The notes: a model not told the origin generated them from the letters alone. A DNA stretch of 64,000 nucleotides from Pseudomonas sp. TMP9 (GCF_037943105.1 NZ_CP149803.1:2708001-2772000); one strand, 5' to 3'. Shown: positions 39,817-51,585, numbered from the stretch's first letter. Made by a program: numbers and translations.

Positions 39817-41289
39817 TTAACGCTTGTCTTTACGCTTCTTCTCAGCCTTCTTGTGATGGCTCATCATCCGCCGCTTCTTGTTCACCTGACGGTCTGTGAG
39901 GGAGTTTTTATTGCCCTCATAAGGATTCTCGCCGCCTTTGAACTCAATACGGATCGGCGTACCGACCAGCTTGAGTACGCGGCGATAGGTGTTTTCCAAA
40001 TAGCGGATATAGGACTTGGGCACCGCATCAACTTGGTTACCGTGAATCACGATCAGCGGCGGGTTGGCACCACCCAAGTGGGCATAGCGCAATTTGATGC
40101 GGCGATTGTTGACCATGGGGGGCGCGTGATCGCTGACGGCGTCTTCAAGAATCGTGGTCAGACGGTTGGTCGGCCAGCGGGTGATCGCCGACTTGAACGA
40201 GGCCTGCACCGACTTGTACAGGTTGCCAACACCGGTACCATGCAGCGCCGAGATAAAGTGGATATCGGCGAAGTCGACGAAGAACAGCCTGCGTTGCAGT
40301 TCGACCTTCACATAGTCGCGCTCGCTGGGCTCCATGCCGTCCCACTTGTTCAGAGCGATCACCAGTGCACGACCGCTTTCTAGGACGAAGCCAAGCAGGT
40401 TGAGGTCATGGTCGACCACACCTTCGCGGGCATCCATGACGAACACCACAACGTTGGAATCCTGAATCGCTTGCAGGGTTTTCACCACCGAGAACTTTTC
40501 CACCGCCTCAAAGATCTTGCCGCGACGACGTACGCCGGCGGTGTCGATCAAGGTGTACTTCTCGTCATCACGCTCGAACGGGATATAGATACTGTCGCGG
40601 GTCGTACCAGGCTGGTCATAAACGATGACCCTGTCTTCACCGAGCATGCGGTTGACCAAGGTCGACTTGCCCACGTTCGGCCGGCCGATAATTGCCAGCT
40701 TGATGCCGTCTTTCTCGCTTGGTCCGGGGATGCGCTTAGCTTCCTGACCTTCAAGAACAACTTCCTCTTCCTCACCCTCTTCCGGCTCGGTGGCATCCTT
40801 GGGGAAGGAACCCAGCACAGCTTCGAGCATCTGCGTCAGGCCGCGACCGTGAGCACCGGCAATCGGCAGCGACTCACCCATGCCCATGCTGGAAAATTCA
40901 GCGCGGGCTAGGTCAGCGTCGATGTTATCGACTTTATTGATCACCAAAAAACTGCGCTTGTTACGACGACGCAAATGCTCACCGATCATCTGATCGGAGG
41001 CCGACAAACCCGCGCGGGCATCTACCAGAAACAATACGGCATCGGCTTCTTCAATGGCCTGCAGCGATTGCTCGGCCATCTTTGCGTCAATGCCTTCTTC
41101 GTCACCGGAGATACCACCGGTGTCGATGACGATATAGGTTCGCCCCTGCCACTTGGCCTCGCCGTATTGGCGATCACGGGTCAGACCAGACAGGTCGCCG
41201 ACAATCGCGTCACGGGACTTGGTCAAGCGGTTAAACAGGGTGGACTTGCCGACATTAGGGCGGCCCACCAGGGCAATTACGGGAACCAT
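39817..41289 (-). CDS. der: Ribosome biogenesis GTPase Der (EngA)
   Basis: The 490-aa protein has two tandem GTPase domains, each with GRPNVGKST (first at 9-17, second near 195-205). A C-terminal KH-like domain ends in a basic tail ([21 protein letters not shown]). An acidic linker ([14 protein letters not shown]) joins the G domains. It acts in late assembly of the 50S subunit. The start at 41289 ([12 protein letters not shown]) has a GGAGA ribosome site; four codons upstream in frame are ignored. Confidence 0.97.
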   Translation of the reverse strand: MVPVIALVGRPNVGKSTLFNRLTKSRDAIVGDLSGLTRDRQYGEAKWQGRTYIVIDTGGISGDEEGIDAKMAEQSLQAIEEADAVLFLVDARAGLSASDQMIGEHLRRRNKRSFLVINKVDNIDADLARAEFSSMGMGESLPIAGAHGRGLTQMLEAVLGSFPKDATEPEEGEEEEVVLEGQEAKRIPGPSEKDGIKLAIIGRPNVGKSTLVNRMLGEDRVIVYDQPGTTRDSIYIPFERDDEKYTLIDTAGVRRRGKIFEAVEKFSVVKTLQAIQDSNVVVFVMDAREGVVDHDLNLLGFVLESGRALVIALNKWDGMEPSERDYVKVELQRRLFFVDFADIHFISALHGTGVGNLYKSVQASFKSAITRWPTNRLTTILEDAVSDHAPPMVNNRRIKLRYAHLGGANPPLIVIHGNQVDAVPKSYIRYLENTYRRVLKLVGTPIRIEFKGGENPYEGNKNSLTDRQVNKKRRMMSHHKKAEKKRKDKR

Positions 41290-41325
41290 TAGGCTCTCCA
41301 CTTCGTTATTTCAGAAAATACAAAA

Positions 41326-41345
41326 GCCGCTGCAGGGGCAGCGGC
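41326..41345 (-). terminator. Terminator between bamB and der
   Basis: The 8-bp perfect stem gccgctgc/gcagcggc with a 4-nt loop is followed on the minus strand by TTTT. It lies in the 126-bp gap after bamB, suggesting that der has its own promoter just downstream. Confidence 0.75.
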
Positions 41346-41415
41346 CGGAATTCATTGCACTGGCCGTGCTACACGACGCGATGCGCCATGCAGCAAGACC
41401 AAAGCGACTAGCAGG

Positions 41416-42567
41416 TTACTTGATGGTTAAAGCCACCAAATTGCCACCGTTGCCAAAGGCATACAGCCAACCACCGGCAACCAAGGGGCGTGCACGCAAG
41501 CCATCGCTGTCGATACGTATGCGGCCGACAAAACGGCCATCCACCTGGCTGACCAGGTGCAGGTAACCTTCCAGGTCACCGAACGCTACGTAGCTGGAGA
41601 ACACTTCCGGCGCAGACAACTGCCGGCGAGCCAGTGAATCGTTAGTCCAGAGTGCCGAAGCCGAACGCTCATCGATACCTTCAACAGTACCGTTGGCCAG
41701 GTTTACATAAACACTGCCGTAACCCTGTGCCACGCCGACGGAGCTGGATGCTTCGCGCTGCCAAAGGATACGACCGCTTTCCAGGTCCATCGCCGCCACA
41801 CGGCCTTGATAGCTGACCGCATAAAGCGTACCCGCCGAAAGCAGCAAGCCACCGTCGATATCAACAACCCGCTCTAACTCGGAGCGGCCTTGTGGCACGG
41901 CAACGCGCTGCTCCCACACCGGAATGCCACGCTGTGCATCCAGCGCAATCACCTTGCCAGTGGATAAGCCAGCGATGGCCAGACGATTGGTCAGTACTGG
42001 GCTGCCCGTACCACGCAGTGTGAGTACCGCAGGCGTGTTTTCAAAAATCCAACGCTGCTCGCCGGTGTTCATGTCAAAGGCGATCAAACGATCATCCTGA
42101 GTCTGCACCAACACCACGTCACCATTCAGCGCAGGCGCGGCCAACACTTCACTGGTGACCCGAGCTCGCCACTTTTCTTCACCGCTGGCGGTATCAAGGG
42201 CGATGATTTCGCCTTTGAGTGTGCCGACCACGACCAAGCCGTAACCGGCAGCAACGGCGCCCGACACCGGCAGTTCCAGCTCAGTTTTCCAGATAACTTT
42301 GCCGCTCATACGGTCCATAGCCACGACCAAGCCTTCGACGTCGGCCGCATAAATTTGCTCACCATCAATCGCTGGCGCCAGCATATTGAAGGACTCGCCC
42401 TGGCCTGCGCCAATCGAGCGGCTCCACTCTTTCTGCAGGCTGACCTCTTGCTCGAATTTAGGCAAATCGGCGGGTGGCAGTTCCTTTTTGCTATTGCTGC
42501 TGCAACCTACAGCCAAAAAGGCCAAGGCAAGCAGTGCTGCATTCTTCCAAGGCATCACGTCACGCAT
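41416..42567 (-). CDS. bamB: Outer-membrane beta-barrel assembly lipoprotein BamB
   Basis: This is an eight-bladed PQQ-like beta propeller of the BAM complex, with repeated A.D...G...W motifs (VVAMDRMSGKVIWKTEL, IIALDTASGEEKWRARV and so on). The lipoprotein signal ends LAVGC (Cys22 from this start). The start may be ATG 42567 (MRDVMPWKNAALLALA), which overlaps the yfgM stop (ATGCGTGA), or ATG 42555; a longer frame from 42588 is less likely. Cotranscription with yfgM fits their shared role in envelope protein handling. Confidence 0.94.
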   Translation of the reverse strand: MRDVMPWKNAALLALAFLAVGCSSNSKKELPPADLPKFEQEVSLQKEWSRSIGAGQGESFNMLAPAIDGEQIYAADVEGLVVAMDRMSGKVIWKTELELPVSGAVAAGYGLVVVGTLKGEIIALDTASGEEKWRARVTSEVLAAPALNGDVVLVQTQDDRLIAFDMNTGEQRWIFENTPAVLTLRGTGSPVLTNRLAIAGLSTGKVIALDAQRGIPVWEQRVAVPQGRSELERVVDIDGGLLLSAGTLYAVSYQGRVAAMDLESGRILWQREASSSVGVAQGYGSVYVNLANGTVEGIDERSASALWTNDSLARRQLSAPEVFSSYVAFGDLEGYLHLVSQVDGRFVGRIRIDSDGLRARPLVAGGWLYAFGNGGNLVALTIK

Positions 42568-43204
42568 CCCCTTTTGCCAAATCATCAAGCTTCATTTGCA
42601 GACCACCAACAGCCGCTTCTTCAGAGAGCGCAGCCTTGGCTTTTTCATAAGCGGCATGCGCCTCATCGGCACGACCGAGTTGCACCAGCACATCGCCCTT
42701 GAGCTCTTCGCGCGTAGCAGTGAATGCCGGCGCCACCTTAGCATCCAGCAATTTCAGGGCTTCTTCTGCCTTGTCTTGCGCGGCCAGCACACGCGCCAAG
42801 CGCTGACGGGCGAGCTCAGCCAAGCTGTCATCTGCCGGCTTATCAACAATCGATTGAAGCTCACTGGCAGCATCAGCCAGCTTGCCTGCTTCGACAGCCA
42901 CCTTGGCCACGAACAAGCTGCCGTACTGAGCGTAATGAGTGCCTGCGTAGTCGTTCTTCAGGGTGTTGGCCAATTCGGCAACTTTACCAGCGTCGGGCTT
43001 GCCACTCGGGTCGAGGGCTGCTTCTAACAACTGCTGATAAACCAAGGACGCACCATGAGCTTGATCAGCTTGGTACTTCTGCCAGCCCTGCCAGCCGAAA
43101 ACTGCCACCAACGCCAGTACAACACCAATCAGCAATGGCTTACCGTTTTGCTGCCACCAGTCTTTGATTACCGCCAGTTCTTCATCATCAGTACGCGAAA
43201 CCAC
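42560..43204 (-). CDS. YfgM-family periplasmic tetratricopeptide protein (ancillary SecYEG subunit)
   Basis: The 214-aa protein starts at GTG 43204 (VSRTDDEELAVIKDWWQQNGKPLL), which has AGGAG 7 bases upstream. It has one membrane anchor (about 23-40) and a periplasmic TPR-like region (YQQLLEAALDPSGKPDAGKVAELANTLK..., LARQRLARVLAAQDKAEEALKLLD). YfgM binds SecYEG and PpiD and helps hand exported proteins to periplasmic chaperones. It lies between hisS (37-bp gap) and bamB (8-bp overlap). Confidence 0.9.
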   Translation of the reverse strand: MVSRTDDEELAVIKDWWQQNGKPLLIGVVLALVAVFGWQGWQKYQADQAHGASLVYQQLLEAALDPSGKPDAGKVAELANTLKNDYAGTHYAQYGSLFVAKVAVEAGKLADAASELQSIVDKPADDSLAELARQRLARVLAAQDKAEEALKLLDAKVAPAFTATREELKGDVLVQLGRADEAHAAYEKAKAALSEEAAVGGLQMKLDDLAKGDA

Positions 43205-43241
43205 CCCAACACTCCTATTCGCTAAATCACTTAACAGGCTC

Positions 43242-44531
43242 TCAAGCCTGATTGGCGCAGGTCGCCAGATGATCGGCCAATGCCGACCAAGCAATACTTT
43301 GTTGCTCGCCCTGACCGCGCAGCGGCTTGCAACCTACCACTTGCTGAGCCAATTCGTCTTCACCCAGAATCAGGGCATACAGCGCACCGCTTTTGTCGGC
43401 TTTTTTGAACTGACTTTTGAAGCTACCGGCCCCCGCATTGACTTGCAGTCGCAGGTGCGGCAATTGATCACGCAGACGCTCACTCAAAGCCAGCGCCGCT
43501 AACTCAGCAGGCTCACCGAAGGCGCACAGGTAAACATCAACGGTACGGGCGATTTCAGCCGGTACTTTACCTAGAGTTTCGAGTAACAGCACCAACCGTT
43601 CGATGCCCATGGCAAAGCCTACACCCGGCGTTGGCTTGCCGCCCATCTGCTCAACCAAACCATCATAGCGCCCACCCGCGCAGACAGTGCCTTGGGAGCC
43701 GAGCTGATCGGTGACCCACTCGAACACCGTTTTGCTGTAGTAATCCAAGCCTCGCACCAACTTGGGGTTGATCACATAAGGCACACCCGCCGCATCTAAG
43801 CGGGCTTTTAGCCCATCGAAATGCACGCGCGACTCTTCATCTAAGTAATCAGCCAGCTTCGGCGCGTTGACTAAAACGGCTTGGGTTTCTGGGGCCTTGC
43901 TATCGAGCACGCGCAGCGGGTTGCTGGCCATGCGGCGACGGCTGTCTTCATCCAGTAAGTCGGCATGGGCCATCAAAAACTCGACCAGCGCCTCGCGGTA
44001 TACGCCGCGTGCAGCGCTGGTACCGAGGCTGTTGAGCTCAAGTTTCACTGCATCACGAATGCCTAACATTCCCCAAAGACGCCACGTCAGCACGATCAGC
44101 TCAGCGTCGATGTCTGGACCGTCGACGTTAAAGACTTCCACACCGATCTGATGAAACTGACGATAACGGCCTTTCTGCGGACGCTCGTGACGGAACATCG
44201 GCCCGATGTACCAGAGTTTCTGGGTCTGCCCACCACCTGCTAGGCCATGCTCAAGCACAGCGCGCACGCACGCAGCAGTGCCTTCCGGGCGTAGAGTCAG
44301 GGAATCGCCGTTACGGTCGTCAAAGGTGTACATCTCTTTCTCGACGATATCGGTCACTTCGCCGATGGAGCGCTTGAACAGCTCGGTGAATTCGACGATC
44401 GGCATGCGCATCTGTCGATAGCCATAGCCGTCAAGCAGATTGGCTACTGTGCCTTCAAAATAGCGCCAAAGCGGAGTCTGCTCGGGCAGGATATCGTTCA
44501 TGCCACGGATGGCTTGCAGGGACTTACTCAA
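43242..44531 (-). CDS. hisS: Histidyl-tRNA synthetase
   Basis: This 429-aa class II synthetase has motif 2 ([23 protein letters not shown]), the histidine-specific [15 protein letters not shown] and motif 3 ([11 protein letters not shown]). An anticodon-binding domain occupies about 325-425. It charges tRNA-His. It lies 18 bp after ispG on the same strand. Confidence 0.98.
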   Translation of the reverse strand: MSKSLQAIRGMNDILPEQTPLWRYFEGTVANLLDGYGYRQMRMPIVEFTELFKRSIGEVTDIVEKEMYTFDDRNGDSLTLRPEGTAACVRAVLEHGLAGGGQTQKLWYIGPMFRHERPQKGRYRQFHQIGVEVFNVDGPDIDAELIVLTWRLWGMLGIRDAVKLELNSLGTSAARGVYREALVEFLMAHADLLDEDSRRRMASNPLRVLDSKAPETQAVLVNAPKLADYLDEESRVHFDGLKARLDAAGVPYVINPKLVRGLDYYSKTVFEWVTDQLGSQGTVCAGGRYDGLVEQMGGKPTPGVGFAMGIERLVLLLETLGKVPAEIARTVDVYLCAFGEPAELAALALSERLRDQLPHLRLQVNAGAGSFKSQFKKADKSGALYALILGEDELAQQVVGCKPLRGQGEQQSIAWSALADHLATCANQA

Positions 44532-44549
44532 TTCAATTCCTTAACGGTG

Positions 44550-45659
44550 TTAGCTGCGCAGAATCAGAGCGGCATCAGCGGCGACCTTATCGGCCGCTTT
44601 CTGGCGGATCAGCTTTTCCAGCTCATCAACCAGGTTGTCATTGCCCAGCTTGAGCGCCGGCTTACCATCGATATAAATCAGGTTAGGCGAGCCACCGGTC
44701 AGGCCGATATGCGCCTCTTTAGCTTCACCAGGGCCGTTAACTACACAGCCGATCACGGCCACATCCAACGGCACCAGCAGGTCTTCAACGCGCTGTTCCA
44801 GCTCATTCATGGTCTTGACCACATCGAAGTTCTGCCGCGAACAGCTCGGGCAGGCGATGAAGTTGATGCCCCGCGAACGCAAACGCAGGGACTTGAGGAT
44901 GTCGTAACCGACCTTAATCTCTTCTACGGGATCCGCCGCGAGAGAAATCCGGATCGTGTCGCCGATACCCTCAGCCAACAACATGCCCAAGCCAACTGCT
45001 GATTTTACGGTGCCGGAGCGCAAACCGCCTGCCTCGGTAATACCCAAGTGCAGGGGCTGCTCAATTTGTTTGGCCAGCAACCGATAAGCGGCAACGGCCA
45101 TAAACACATCGGAGGCCTTTACGCTGACCTTGAAGTCAGGAAAATTCAGACGATCTAAATGTTCAACGTGACGCAACGCGGACTCAACCAACGCCTCGGG
45201 TGTTGGCTCGCCGTATTTTTTCTGCAGGTCTTTTTCCAGCGACCCGGCATTTACCCCGATGCGGATCGGGATGCCTTTGTCACGGGCGGCTTCAACAACG
45301 GCACGCACTCGATCCTCGCGGCCGATATTGCCGGGATTGATGCGCAGGCAATCGACACCGAGCTCAGCCACACGCAAGGCGATCTTGTAATCGAAGTGGA
45401 TGTCTGCAACCAGTGGCACTCGCACCTGCTGCTTAATTCGACCAAAGGCTTCAGCCGCATCCATGTCCGGTACCGAAATACGCACAATGTCAGCGCCAGC
45501 ATCTTCAAGACGCCGAATCTGCGCGACGGTGGCGGCAACATCGTTGGTATCACTGTTGGTCATGCTCTGCACGGCAATGGGGGCATCGCCACCCACCGGC
45601 ACAGCGCCGACCCAGATTTTGCGCGAAATACGACGCTTGATAGGTGACGGATACTGCAT
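44550..45659 (-). CDS. ispG: 4-hydroxy-3-methylbut-2-en-1-yl diphosphate synthase
   Basis: The 369-aa enzyme performs the penultimate MEP-pathway step (MEcPP to HMBPP). It has a TIM barrel and a C-terminal [4Fe-4S] domain with ligands C270 and C273 (ACPSCSRQ), C305 ([10 protein letters not shown]) and E312. It depends on the nearby isc system for its cluster. It is separated from rodZ by a single base. Confidence 0.98.
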   Translation of the reverse strand: MQYPSPIKRRISRKIWVGAVPVGGDAPIAVQSMTNSDTNDVAATVAQIRRLEDAGADIVRISVPDMDAAEAFGRIKQQVRVPLVADIHFDYKIALRVAELGVDCLRINPGNIGREDRVRAVVEAARDKGIPIRIGVNAGSLEKDLQKKYGEPTPEALVESALRHVEHLDRLNFPDFKVSVKASDVFMAVAAYRLLAKQIEQPLHLGITEAGGLRSGTVKSAVGLGMLLAEGIGDTIRISLAADPVEEIKVGYDILKSLRLRSRGINFIACPSCSRQNFDVVKTMNELEQRVEDLLVPLDVAVIGCVVNGPGEAKEAHIGLTGGSPNLIYIDGKPALKLGNDNLVDELEKLIRQKAADKVAADAALILRS

Positions 45660-45660
45660 A

Positions 45661-46647
45661 TTACTGGCCCCCTAACTTCAGCCGTGCGGTTTCACCGGAG
45701 ATAAAGGGTGCAACATCGACCGATTGACCGTTCAAGCTCACCTGTACACCACGGGCATACCCCAAGCGCAGTTCCAACGGCGCTTTACCGACGAGTTCCA
45801 GGCTGTCGCCTTTACGCTTGAGGGCGCTGAACAGCACTTTGCCATCAGCATCGGTCAACTGCGTCCAGCAATCCGCAATAAAATTTAAGCTCACCACCGA
45901 CTCGCCTGCGCCGGTTTGAACTGGTGCGGCTGCACCTGTTGCAGGTGCCGGTAAAGCGTCTGCAGCAATAGGCTCACTCGTTGCGCTGGCGGGGGCCATT
46001 TGTGGCGGTTGAATCGGTACATCGCCCGCTGAATTTTCACCAGAAGTGGCGCTTAGCAATGCCGCCGCGCCCTCTTCAGGCTCTGGCAGTAGAGTGCTGT
46101 CCTGGCCCAGCTGGGCAGCATTCACGGCTTGGTCTTCGGGCTCATCCAACGGATGAATTTGCGTGGTGCCGTCGGCGCCATCTACCTCGACGTGCTCAAG
46201 GCTGGTGGCAGCCAAGTCTTCAGCGCGACGTTCGGCTTTTTCTTGCCACCAGAAGAAGCTAAAGCCTGCGAGCGCGAGTAATAAAAGAAAACTGACCATA
46301 CGCAAAATACGCTGTGAGTAGCTGACCGGCCCCTCAATACGTCCCAAACTTTGCACGCTGCTTCCAGCGGCATCGCTGCCGGTGAACTGATCGAACTCCA
46401 AAACCAAACGGTCTTGATCGAGGTCGAGCAACTTGGCATAGGCACGCACATACCCGCGGGCAAAGGTATGCCCCGGCAACTTGTCAAACGCACCTTGCTC
46501 AACCTGACTCAAGCGTTGCGCAGTCAAATTCAGCTGCACAGCGATTTCGGCGATGGTCCAGCCGCGACTCTCGCGAGCCTTGCGCAAGGTCTCACCCGGA
46601 TTGATGCGGGGAATTGCTGGCACTTCAGGATGCACCGCTTTCATCAT
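45661..46647 (-). CDS. rodZ: RodZ-family cytoskeletal/cell-shape protein
   Basis: The 328-aa protein has an N-terminal cytoplasmic helix-turn-helix (17-85, [35 protein letters not shown]), one transmembrane helix (about 115-134), an acidic Pro/Ala-rich periplasmic linker and a C-terminal DUF4115 beta domain. RodZ links MreB filaments to the elongasome. The ATG overlaps the pilF stop (ATGA), so translation is coupled. Confidence 0.92.
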   Translation of the reverse strand: MMKAVHPEVPAIPRINPGETLRKARESRGWTIAEIAVQLNLTAQRLSQVEQGAFDKLPGHTFARGYVRAYAKLLDLDQDRLVLEFDQFTGSDAAGSSVQSLGRIEGPVSYSQRILRMVSFLLLLALAGFSFFWWQEKAERRAEDLAATSLEHVEVDGADGTTQIHPLDEPEDQAVNAAQLGQDSTLLPEPEEGAAALLSATSGENSAGDVPIQPPQMAPASATSEPIAADALPAPATGAAAPVQTGAGESVVSLNFIADCWTQLTDADGKVLFSALKRKGDSLELVGKAPLELRLGYARGVQVSLNGQSVDVAPFISGETARLKLGGQ

Positions 46648-47402
46648 TGCTCCGACAGGTATTGCTGATATTCCGGCGTGGCCGGATAAAGTCGCTTCAA
46701 CTGCAATCCGAGGCTTGCGGCATTGTCACGCTCCTCGAAAATCTTCGCCAAACGCACGCCCAACAACAAGCTGCGTGCCGTCTGCGGGGCCAGTGTCAAG
46801 TAACTCTCGTAATAGCCGCGGGCGGGCACAAACTGCTTGTCCTCATAGGACAACTGCGCCATTTCCATCAGGGCGCGCGGCTGGCGACTATTAAGACGCA
46901 GAGAACGCTCAAAGTAGGCCTTGGCCTGCTCACGTTGCTGCAACTGCTGAGAGGTCAAGCCGAGATTTTCAAAAACCCGAGAGCGCTCAGGGTAAAGACT
47001 GTCCTGAGCCGCTTCGGTGTAGCGCTCTAGCGCTTCTTTGTAGCGCTTCTGCTCGTATAGAAAGCTGCCGTAGTTATTCAGCAGACGAGCATCGCCACGG
47101 CGCTGTGAAATAGCCTTGCGAAAGTGCTCATCCGCCAACTTAGGTTCCATTTCTATCTGGAACACCAAGGCCAGCGCAGCATGCGCATCAGCATCCGACG
47201 AGTCGAGGTCTAAAGCCTTCTTCAATGGCACTTTAGCGCGTTCGGTCTGCCCTTGTTGCAGGTAGCCGATACCCAGCTGCACGTAGGCGTCGCGTGCTTC
47301 ATCGCGGCCTTTGCCGGTTTTCATCGGGTCAACAGTACCGGTCGTGACACAACCCGCTAGCAGACTAGCGACCAACAGCAATAACGCGGGACGCAGGCTC
47401 AT
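46644..47402 (-). CDS. pilF: Type IV pilus biogenesis lipoprotein PilF (pilotin)
   Basis: The 252-aa outer-membrane lipoprotein has lipobox LLAGC (Cys18) and at least four tetratricopeptide repeats (AYVQLGIGYLQQGQTERAKVPLKKALDLDSSDADAHAALALVF...). PilF guides the PilQ secretin to the outer membrane. The start at 47402 has GGGAGG upstream. The position between rlmN and rodZ is the standard pseudomonad arrangement. Confidence 0.95.
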   Translation of the reverse strand: MSLRPALLLLVASLLAGCVTTGTVDPMKTGKGRDEARDAYVQLGIGYLQQGQTERAKVPLKKALDLDSSDADAHAALALVFQIEMEPKLADEHFRKAISQRRGDARLLNNYGSFLYEQKRYKEALERYTEAAQDSLYPERSRVFENLGLTSQQLQQREQAKAYFERSLRLNSRQPRALMEMAQLSYEDKQFVPARGYYESYLTLAPQTARSLLLGVRLAKIFEERDNAASLGLQLKRLYPATPEYQQYLSEQ

Positions 47403-47415
47403 GGGTATCCTCCCC

Positions 47416-48564
47416 TCAGGTTCGATTGGCGGTGGCACTCGGCGTTTCGGCTTCGATGCTCAATTCACGCACAGCGATGTAGCGTTCACTGCGGCGAGTA
47501 CGGTCCATGACTTGGCCAACCAACTGGCCACAAGCTGCATCAATGTCCTCGCCACGCGTGGTTCGTACCGTGACATTGTGCCCGGCTTTATGTAGCAGGT
47601 CCTGAAAACGGCGAATAGCATTGTTACTGGGCCGCTCGTACCCCGAGTGGGGGAAGGGATTAAACGGAATCAGGTTGATCTTGCAAGGCACATCTTGCAG
47701 AAGTGCGATCATTTCCTCAGCGTGCTCAATCTTATCGTTCACATCCTTGAGCAGGGTGTATTCGATGGTCAGCACACGTTTTTCACCGAGGCGTGAGACA
47801 TAACGCTTACACGCCGCCAGTAACATTTCCAGCGGGTACTTTTTGTTGATCGGCACCAACTGACTACGCAACTCATCATTGGGTGCATGCAGCGACAGGG
47901 CGAGTGAGACGTCGATCACCTCGCCCAACTTATCGATCATCGGCACCACACCTGAGGTCGACAACGTGACCTTGCGCTTGGAAATGCCATAACCGAGGTC
48001 GTCCATCATGATTTTCATGGCGGCGACGACGTTATCAAAATTCAGCAACGGCTCGCCCATGCCCATCATCACCACGTTGGTGATGGCGCGGTCGACCTTG
48101 GCCGGAATACTGCCAAACGACTTATTGGCGATCCATACCTGCCCGATCACTTCGGCCGCAGTTAGGTCGCTATTGAACCCTTGCTTACCGGTCGAGCAGA
48201 AACTGCAATCCAACGCACAGCCGGCCTGCGATGACACACACAAAGTGCCACGCGTACCCTGGGGGATATAAACAGTTTCGACACAGCTACCTGACGCCAC
48301 GCGCACGACCCACTTACGCGTGCCATCAGTGGAAATATCTTCGCTGACCACTTCTGGGCCACGGATTTCAGCACAGGCCTTGAGCTTTTCGCGCAAGGCC
48401 TTGCTGACGTTACTCATGGCATCGAAATCATCGACGCCAAAGTGGTGAATCCACTTCATCAACTGACCGGCGCGGAAGCGTTTTTCCCCGATATGCTCGA
48501 AGAATTGCTCCATTTCTGCCTGGGTCAGACCCAAGAGATTAGTTTTACCGGTCGTTGCGATCAT
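47416..48564 (-). CDS. rlmN: Dual-specificity 23S rRNA/tRNA m2A methyltransferase RlmN
   Basis: This 382-aa radical-SAM enzyme methylates A2503 of 23S rRNA and A37 of tRNAs. The [4Fe-4S] motif is C116-x3-C120-x2-C123 ([13 protein letters not shown]). The resolving Cys is in [12 protein letters not shown] near the C-terminus. The start [22 protein letters not shown] fits the family; an in-frame ATG 14 codons upstream is in the ndk tail. It lies 23 bp after ndk. Confidence 0.96.
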   Translation of the reverse strand: MIATTGKTNLLGLTQAEMEQFFEHIGEKRFRAGQLMKWIHHFGVDDFDAMSNVSKALREKLKACAEIRGPEVVSEDISTDGTRKWVVRVASGSCVETVYIPQGTRGTLCVSSQAGCALDCSFCSTGKQGFNSDLTAAEVIGQVWIANKSFGSIPAKVDRAITNVVMMGMGEPLLNFDNVVAAMKIMMDDLGYGISKRKVTLSTSGVVPMIDKLGEVIDVSLALSLHAPNDELRSQLVPINKKYPLEMLLAACKRYVSRLGEKRVLTIEYTLLKDVNDKIEHAEEMIALLQDVPCKINLIPFNPFPHSGYERPSNNAIRRFQDLLHKAGHNVTVRTTRGEDIDAACGQLVGQVMDRTRRSERYIAVRELSIEAETPSATANRT

Positions 48565-48587
48565 GGCTTCACCCTCACTCGATTCGC

Positions 48588-49019
48588 TTAGCGAATACGC
48601 GCGCAAACTTCGGTGGAAGCGAAGAAGTAGGCGATTTCACGCGCAGCCGACGCTTCAGAGTCAGAACCGTGCACAGCGTTTTCATCGATAGAAACAGCGA
48701 AATCAGCGCGAATGGTGCCTGCAGCAGCATCTTTTGGATTGGTAGCGCCCATCAGATCACGGTTGGCCAGAACAGCGTTTTCGCCTTCCAGAACCTGAAC
48801 GATAACCGGACCGGAGGTCATGAATGCAACCAGGTCCTTGAAGAAGCCACGCTCGCTGTGTTCGGCGTAGAAGCCAGCAGCCTCGCGCTCGGACAGCTGC
48901 AGCATTTTCGAAGCAACGACGCGCAGGCCGGCTTTTTCGAAACGGCTGGTGATTTCGCCGATAACGTTTTTAGCAACAGCGTCGGGCTTGATGATGGAGA
49001 AAGTGCGTTGAACAGCCAT
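48588..49019 (-). CDS. ndk: Nucleoside diphosphate kinase
   Basis: The 143-aa enzyme equilibrates NDP/NTP pools. The phosphorylated histidine is H117 in [12 protein letters not shown], and KPDAVAKN near residue 11 binds the nucleotide. It lies downstream of the isc operon terminator and probably starts the ndk-rlmN-pilF-rodZ-ispG-hisS-yfgM-bamB transcript. Confidence 0.98.
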   Translation of the reverse strand: MAVQRTFSIIKPDAVAKNVIGEITSRFEKAGLRVVASKMLQLSEREAAGFYAEHSERGFFKDLVAFMTSGPVIVQVLEGENAVLANRDLMGATNPKDAAAGTIRADFAVSIDENAVHGSDSEASAAREIAYFFASTEVCARIR

Positions 49020-49055
49020 GTGAAACTCCAGAAACAGTGGTTAAAGCGAAAAATT

Positions 49056-49080
49056 AAACCCGCGAATTATACGCGGGTTT
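49056..49080 (-). terminator. Terminator of the isc operon
   Basis: The 9-bp stem aaacccgcg/cgcgggttt with a 7-nt loop is followed on the minus strand by a T-rich stretch. It lies 32 bases past iscX and just before ndk. Confidence 0.8.
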
Positions 49081-49112
49081 ATAAGGATTACCTAACAGCG
49101 TACCGGCCTGAC

Positions 49113-49313
49113 TCAGTCAGCCTCTTCGATCCAGGCGCCCTGTACAGCCTCCAAGACCTTTTCACCGCCGCGCGTCGGATCATCACTGAATTCCGGCAAC
49201 GCCAGAATCCACTTATGTAGATCAACGAAATTAACGAAACGCGGATCAACATCGGGTTTGGACTCAGCCAACTGAATGGCGATTTCCAGCACATCAACCC
49301 ATTTAAGCGTCAT
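49113..49313 (-). CDS. iscX: IscX (Fe-S assembly accessory protein)
   Basis: This 66-aa acidic protein has the IscX core LKWVDVLEIAIQLAESKPDVDPRFVNFVDLHKWILALPEF. It binds IscS and iron and modulates cluster assembly. It is the last gene of the isc operon, 14 bp after fdx. Confidence 0.96.
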   Translation of the reverse strand: MTLKWVDVLEIAIQLAESKPDVDPRFVNFVDLHKWILALPEFSDDPTRGGEKVLEAVQGAWIEEAD

Positions 49314-49327
49314 AACGGCTCCTTAAA

Positions 49328-49669
49328 TCAGTGCGGCGCTTCGGCAGCATGGTTGAGTGAGTATTTAGGAATTTCAACAGTCAGGTCTGCAGTGCCCACG
49401 ATGGCCTGGCATGACAAGCGTGACTGGGTCTCCAGCCCCCAAGCCTTGTCGAGCATATCTTCTTCCAGCTCGTCAGCCTCGGCCAGTGACTCAAGACCCT
49501 CACGAATAATGCAATGGCAGGTGGTGCATGCGCAGACGCCGCCGCAGGCACTTTCAATCTCGATGTGATGTTCATGTGCGGCCTCAAGCACCGAGGTTCC
49601 AGGCGCAACGTCAATAACTAAGCCTTCTGGGCACAGCACAGCGTGGGGCAGAAAAATAATCTGCGGCAT
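49328..49669 (-). CDS. fdx: ISC-system [2Fe-2S] ferredoxin
   Basis: This 113-aa adrenodoxin-type ferredoxin has ligands C42, C48, C51 and C87, the same positions as E. coli Fdx. It supplies electrons for sulfur reduction in cluster assembly. It lies 2 bp after hscA. Confidence 0.97.
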   Translation of the reverse strand: MPQIIFLPHAVLCPEGLVIDVAPGTSVLEAAHEHHIEIESACGGVCACTTCHCIIREGLESLAEADELEEDMLDKAWGLETQSRLSCQAIVGTADLTVEIPKYSLNHAAEAPH

Positions 49670-49671
49670 GC

Positions 49672-51537
49672 TTACTCCTCAATCTCATCAAGACTACGGC
49701 CAGCCAGTGCAGCTTTGACCGTGGTGTCCAAGCGACGCGCAGCGAAGGCGTCAGTCACTTGGGTTAACCGTTTAGTTTGTTGCTCGATGACCAAGCCATC
49801 GCTGGTGGTCATGGCTTCACGCAGTTGCTGCATTTGCGCATCGATAGCCACACGCTCGTCGGCATCCAGCAAGCGCTCACCATCGGCGAGCAATGCGGCC
49901 TCCACAGCCTCCAACAAACGCTGGGCATCGACTTGGTGCTCGCGCAGAACGCGGGCCGCCATATCATCACCGGCGTTTTTGAAAGAGTCCTGAAGCATGC
50001 GGGCGATTTCGCCATCGGTCAGCCCGTAAGACGGCTTAACTTGGATACTCGCCTCGACACCCGAGCCCAGCTCCAGCGCCGCAACGCTGAGCAGGCCATC
50101 AGCATCCACCTGAAAGGTCACGCGAATTTTCGCCGAGCCGGCAACCATGGGCGGAATGCCGCGCAACTCAAAACGTGCCAAGGATCGGCAATCGCTAATC
50201 AGCTCTCGCTCGCCCTGCAGCACGTGGATCATCATGGCGGTTTGGCCATCTTTATAGGTGGTGAAGTCCTGAGCGCGCGCCACTGGAATAGTCGTATTAC
50301 GCGGGATCACCTTCTCCATAAGCCCGCCCATGGTCTCCAGACCCAGCGACAGCGGAATGACGTCGAGCAGCAGCAATTCTTCGCCGTCGCCGCGCTTATT
50401 CCCAGCTAGGGTGTCGGCCTGGATCGCAGCGCCGATGGCTACAACTTGATCGGGATCGATATCAGCCAGCGGCTCGCGGGCAAATAACTCAGCCACAGCA
50501 TTGCGCACATGCGGCACGCGGGTGGAACCGCCGACCATGACCACGGCCTCAACATCTTCGATCTCAATGCCGGCATCACGCACCGCGCGGCGGCAAGCCT
50601 TAAGGCTGCGCGCCACCATGCGCTCAATCAACGCATCAAAATGTTCGCGACTCAACTGACCTTGCCAGCCGGCATAGCTGAGCGATGCCGTATCAGCGTA
50701 AGTCAGCGCTTCTTTAGCCGCACAAGCAGCCTCTAACAAGACGCGCTGCTCACCCGGATCAAGATCCGCCGACACACCCGCTTGCTGCACCATCCAGCCG
50801 GCAATGGCGTGATCAAAATCATCACCGCCCAAGGCACTGTCGCCGCCGGTGGCAAGCACTTCAAAAACGCCACCAGTCAGGCGCAAAACGGAAATATCGA
50901 AGGTGCCGCCGCCTAAATCATAAATAGCGACGACGCCCTCGGTATGCTGATCGAGGCCATAGGCAACCGCTGCCGCTGTTGGCTCATTCAGCAGACGCAG
51001 CACGTTCAAGCCAGCCAGGCGCGCAGCATCTTTGGTAGCTTGACGCTGTGAGTCGTCAAAATAGGCCGGCACCGTGATAACAGCGCCCACCAATTCACCA
51101 CCCAGAGTCGCCTCAGCACGCAGACGCAGCACTTTGAGAATATCGGCAGACACTTCGACCGGGCTTTTCGGCCCTTGCACCGTGTCAATAAACGGCATGT
51201 GCGATTCGCCGCCGACAAAATGATAAGGCAGTTGCTCGCCCAGTTGCTTAACGTCAGCTAAACCTCGACCCATCAGGCGCTTGACCGATAACACCGTATT
51301 CAGTGGATCAGCTGATGCCGCAGCCTTAGCCGCTTCACCTACTTCGATGCGATCCGCGTGATAGCGCACAGCGGACGGCAGAATGACCTGCCCAGCCGCA
51401 TCAGCCAGCGGCTCGGAAATACCGCTGCGCACGGCGGCGACTAGCGAGTTTGTAGTACCCAGATCAATCCCTACCGCCAGCCGACGCTGGTGTGGCTGGG
51501 GGCTTTGTCCGGGCTCAGCGATCTGCAATAAGGCCAT
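49672..51537 (-). CDS. hscA: Fe-S chaperone HscA (Hsp70 family)
   Basis: The 621-aa DnaK-like ATPase starts its nucleotide domain with [15 protein letters not shown]. Further motifs are [14 protein letters not shown] and [14 protein letters not shown], and a substrate domain follows. It drives release of clusters from IscU by binding the LPPVK motif, which is present in the IscU encoded here. It follows hscB in the operon. Confidence 0.97.
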   Translation of the reverse strand: MALLQIAEPGQSPQPHQRRLAVGIDLGTTNSLVAAVRSGISEPLADAAGQVILPSAVRYHADRIEVGEAAKAAASADPLNTVLSVKRLMGRGLADVKQLGEQLPYHFVGGESHMPFIDTVQGPKSPVEVSADILKVLRLRAEATLGGELVGAVITVPAYFDDSQRQATKDAARLAGLNVLRLLNEPTAAAVAYGLDQHTEGVVAIYDLGGGTFDISVLRLTGGVFEVLATGGDSALGGDDFDHAIAGWMVQQAGVSADLDPGEQRVLLEAACAAKEALTYADTASLSYAGWQGQLSREHFDALIERMVARSLKACRRAVRDAGIEIEDVEAVVMVGGSTRVPHVRNAVAELFAREPLADIDPDQVVAIGAAIQADTLAGNKRGDGEELLLLDVIPLSLGLETMGGLMEKVIPRNTTIPVARAQDFTTYKDGQTAMMIHVLQGERELISDCRSLARFELRGIPPMVAGSAKIRVTFQVDADGLLSVAALELGSGVEASIQVKPSYGLTDGEIARMLQDSFKNAGDDMAARVLREHQVDAQRLLEAVEAALLADGERLLDADERVAIDAQMQQLREAMTTSDGLVIEQQTKRLTQVTDAFAARRLDTTVKAALAGRSLDEIEE

Positions 51538-51585
51538 GATTAATCAATGCTTAATATCAGGTGCAGTGCAACAGGCACACCGGCG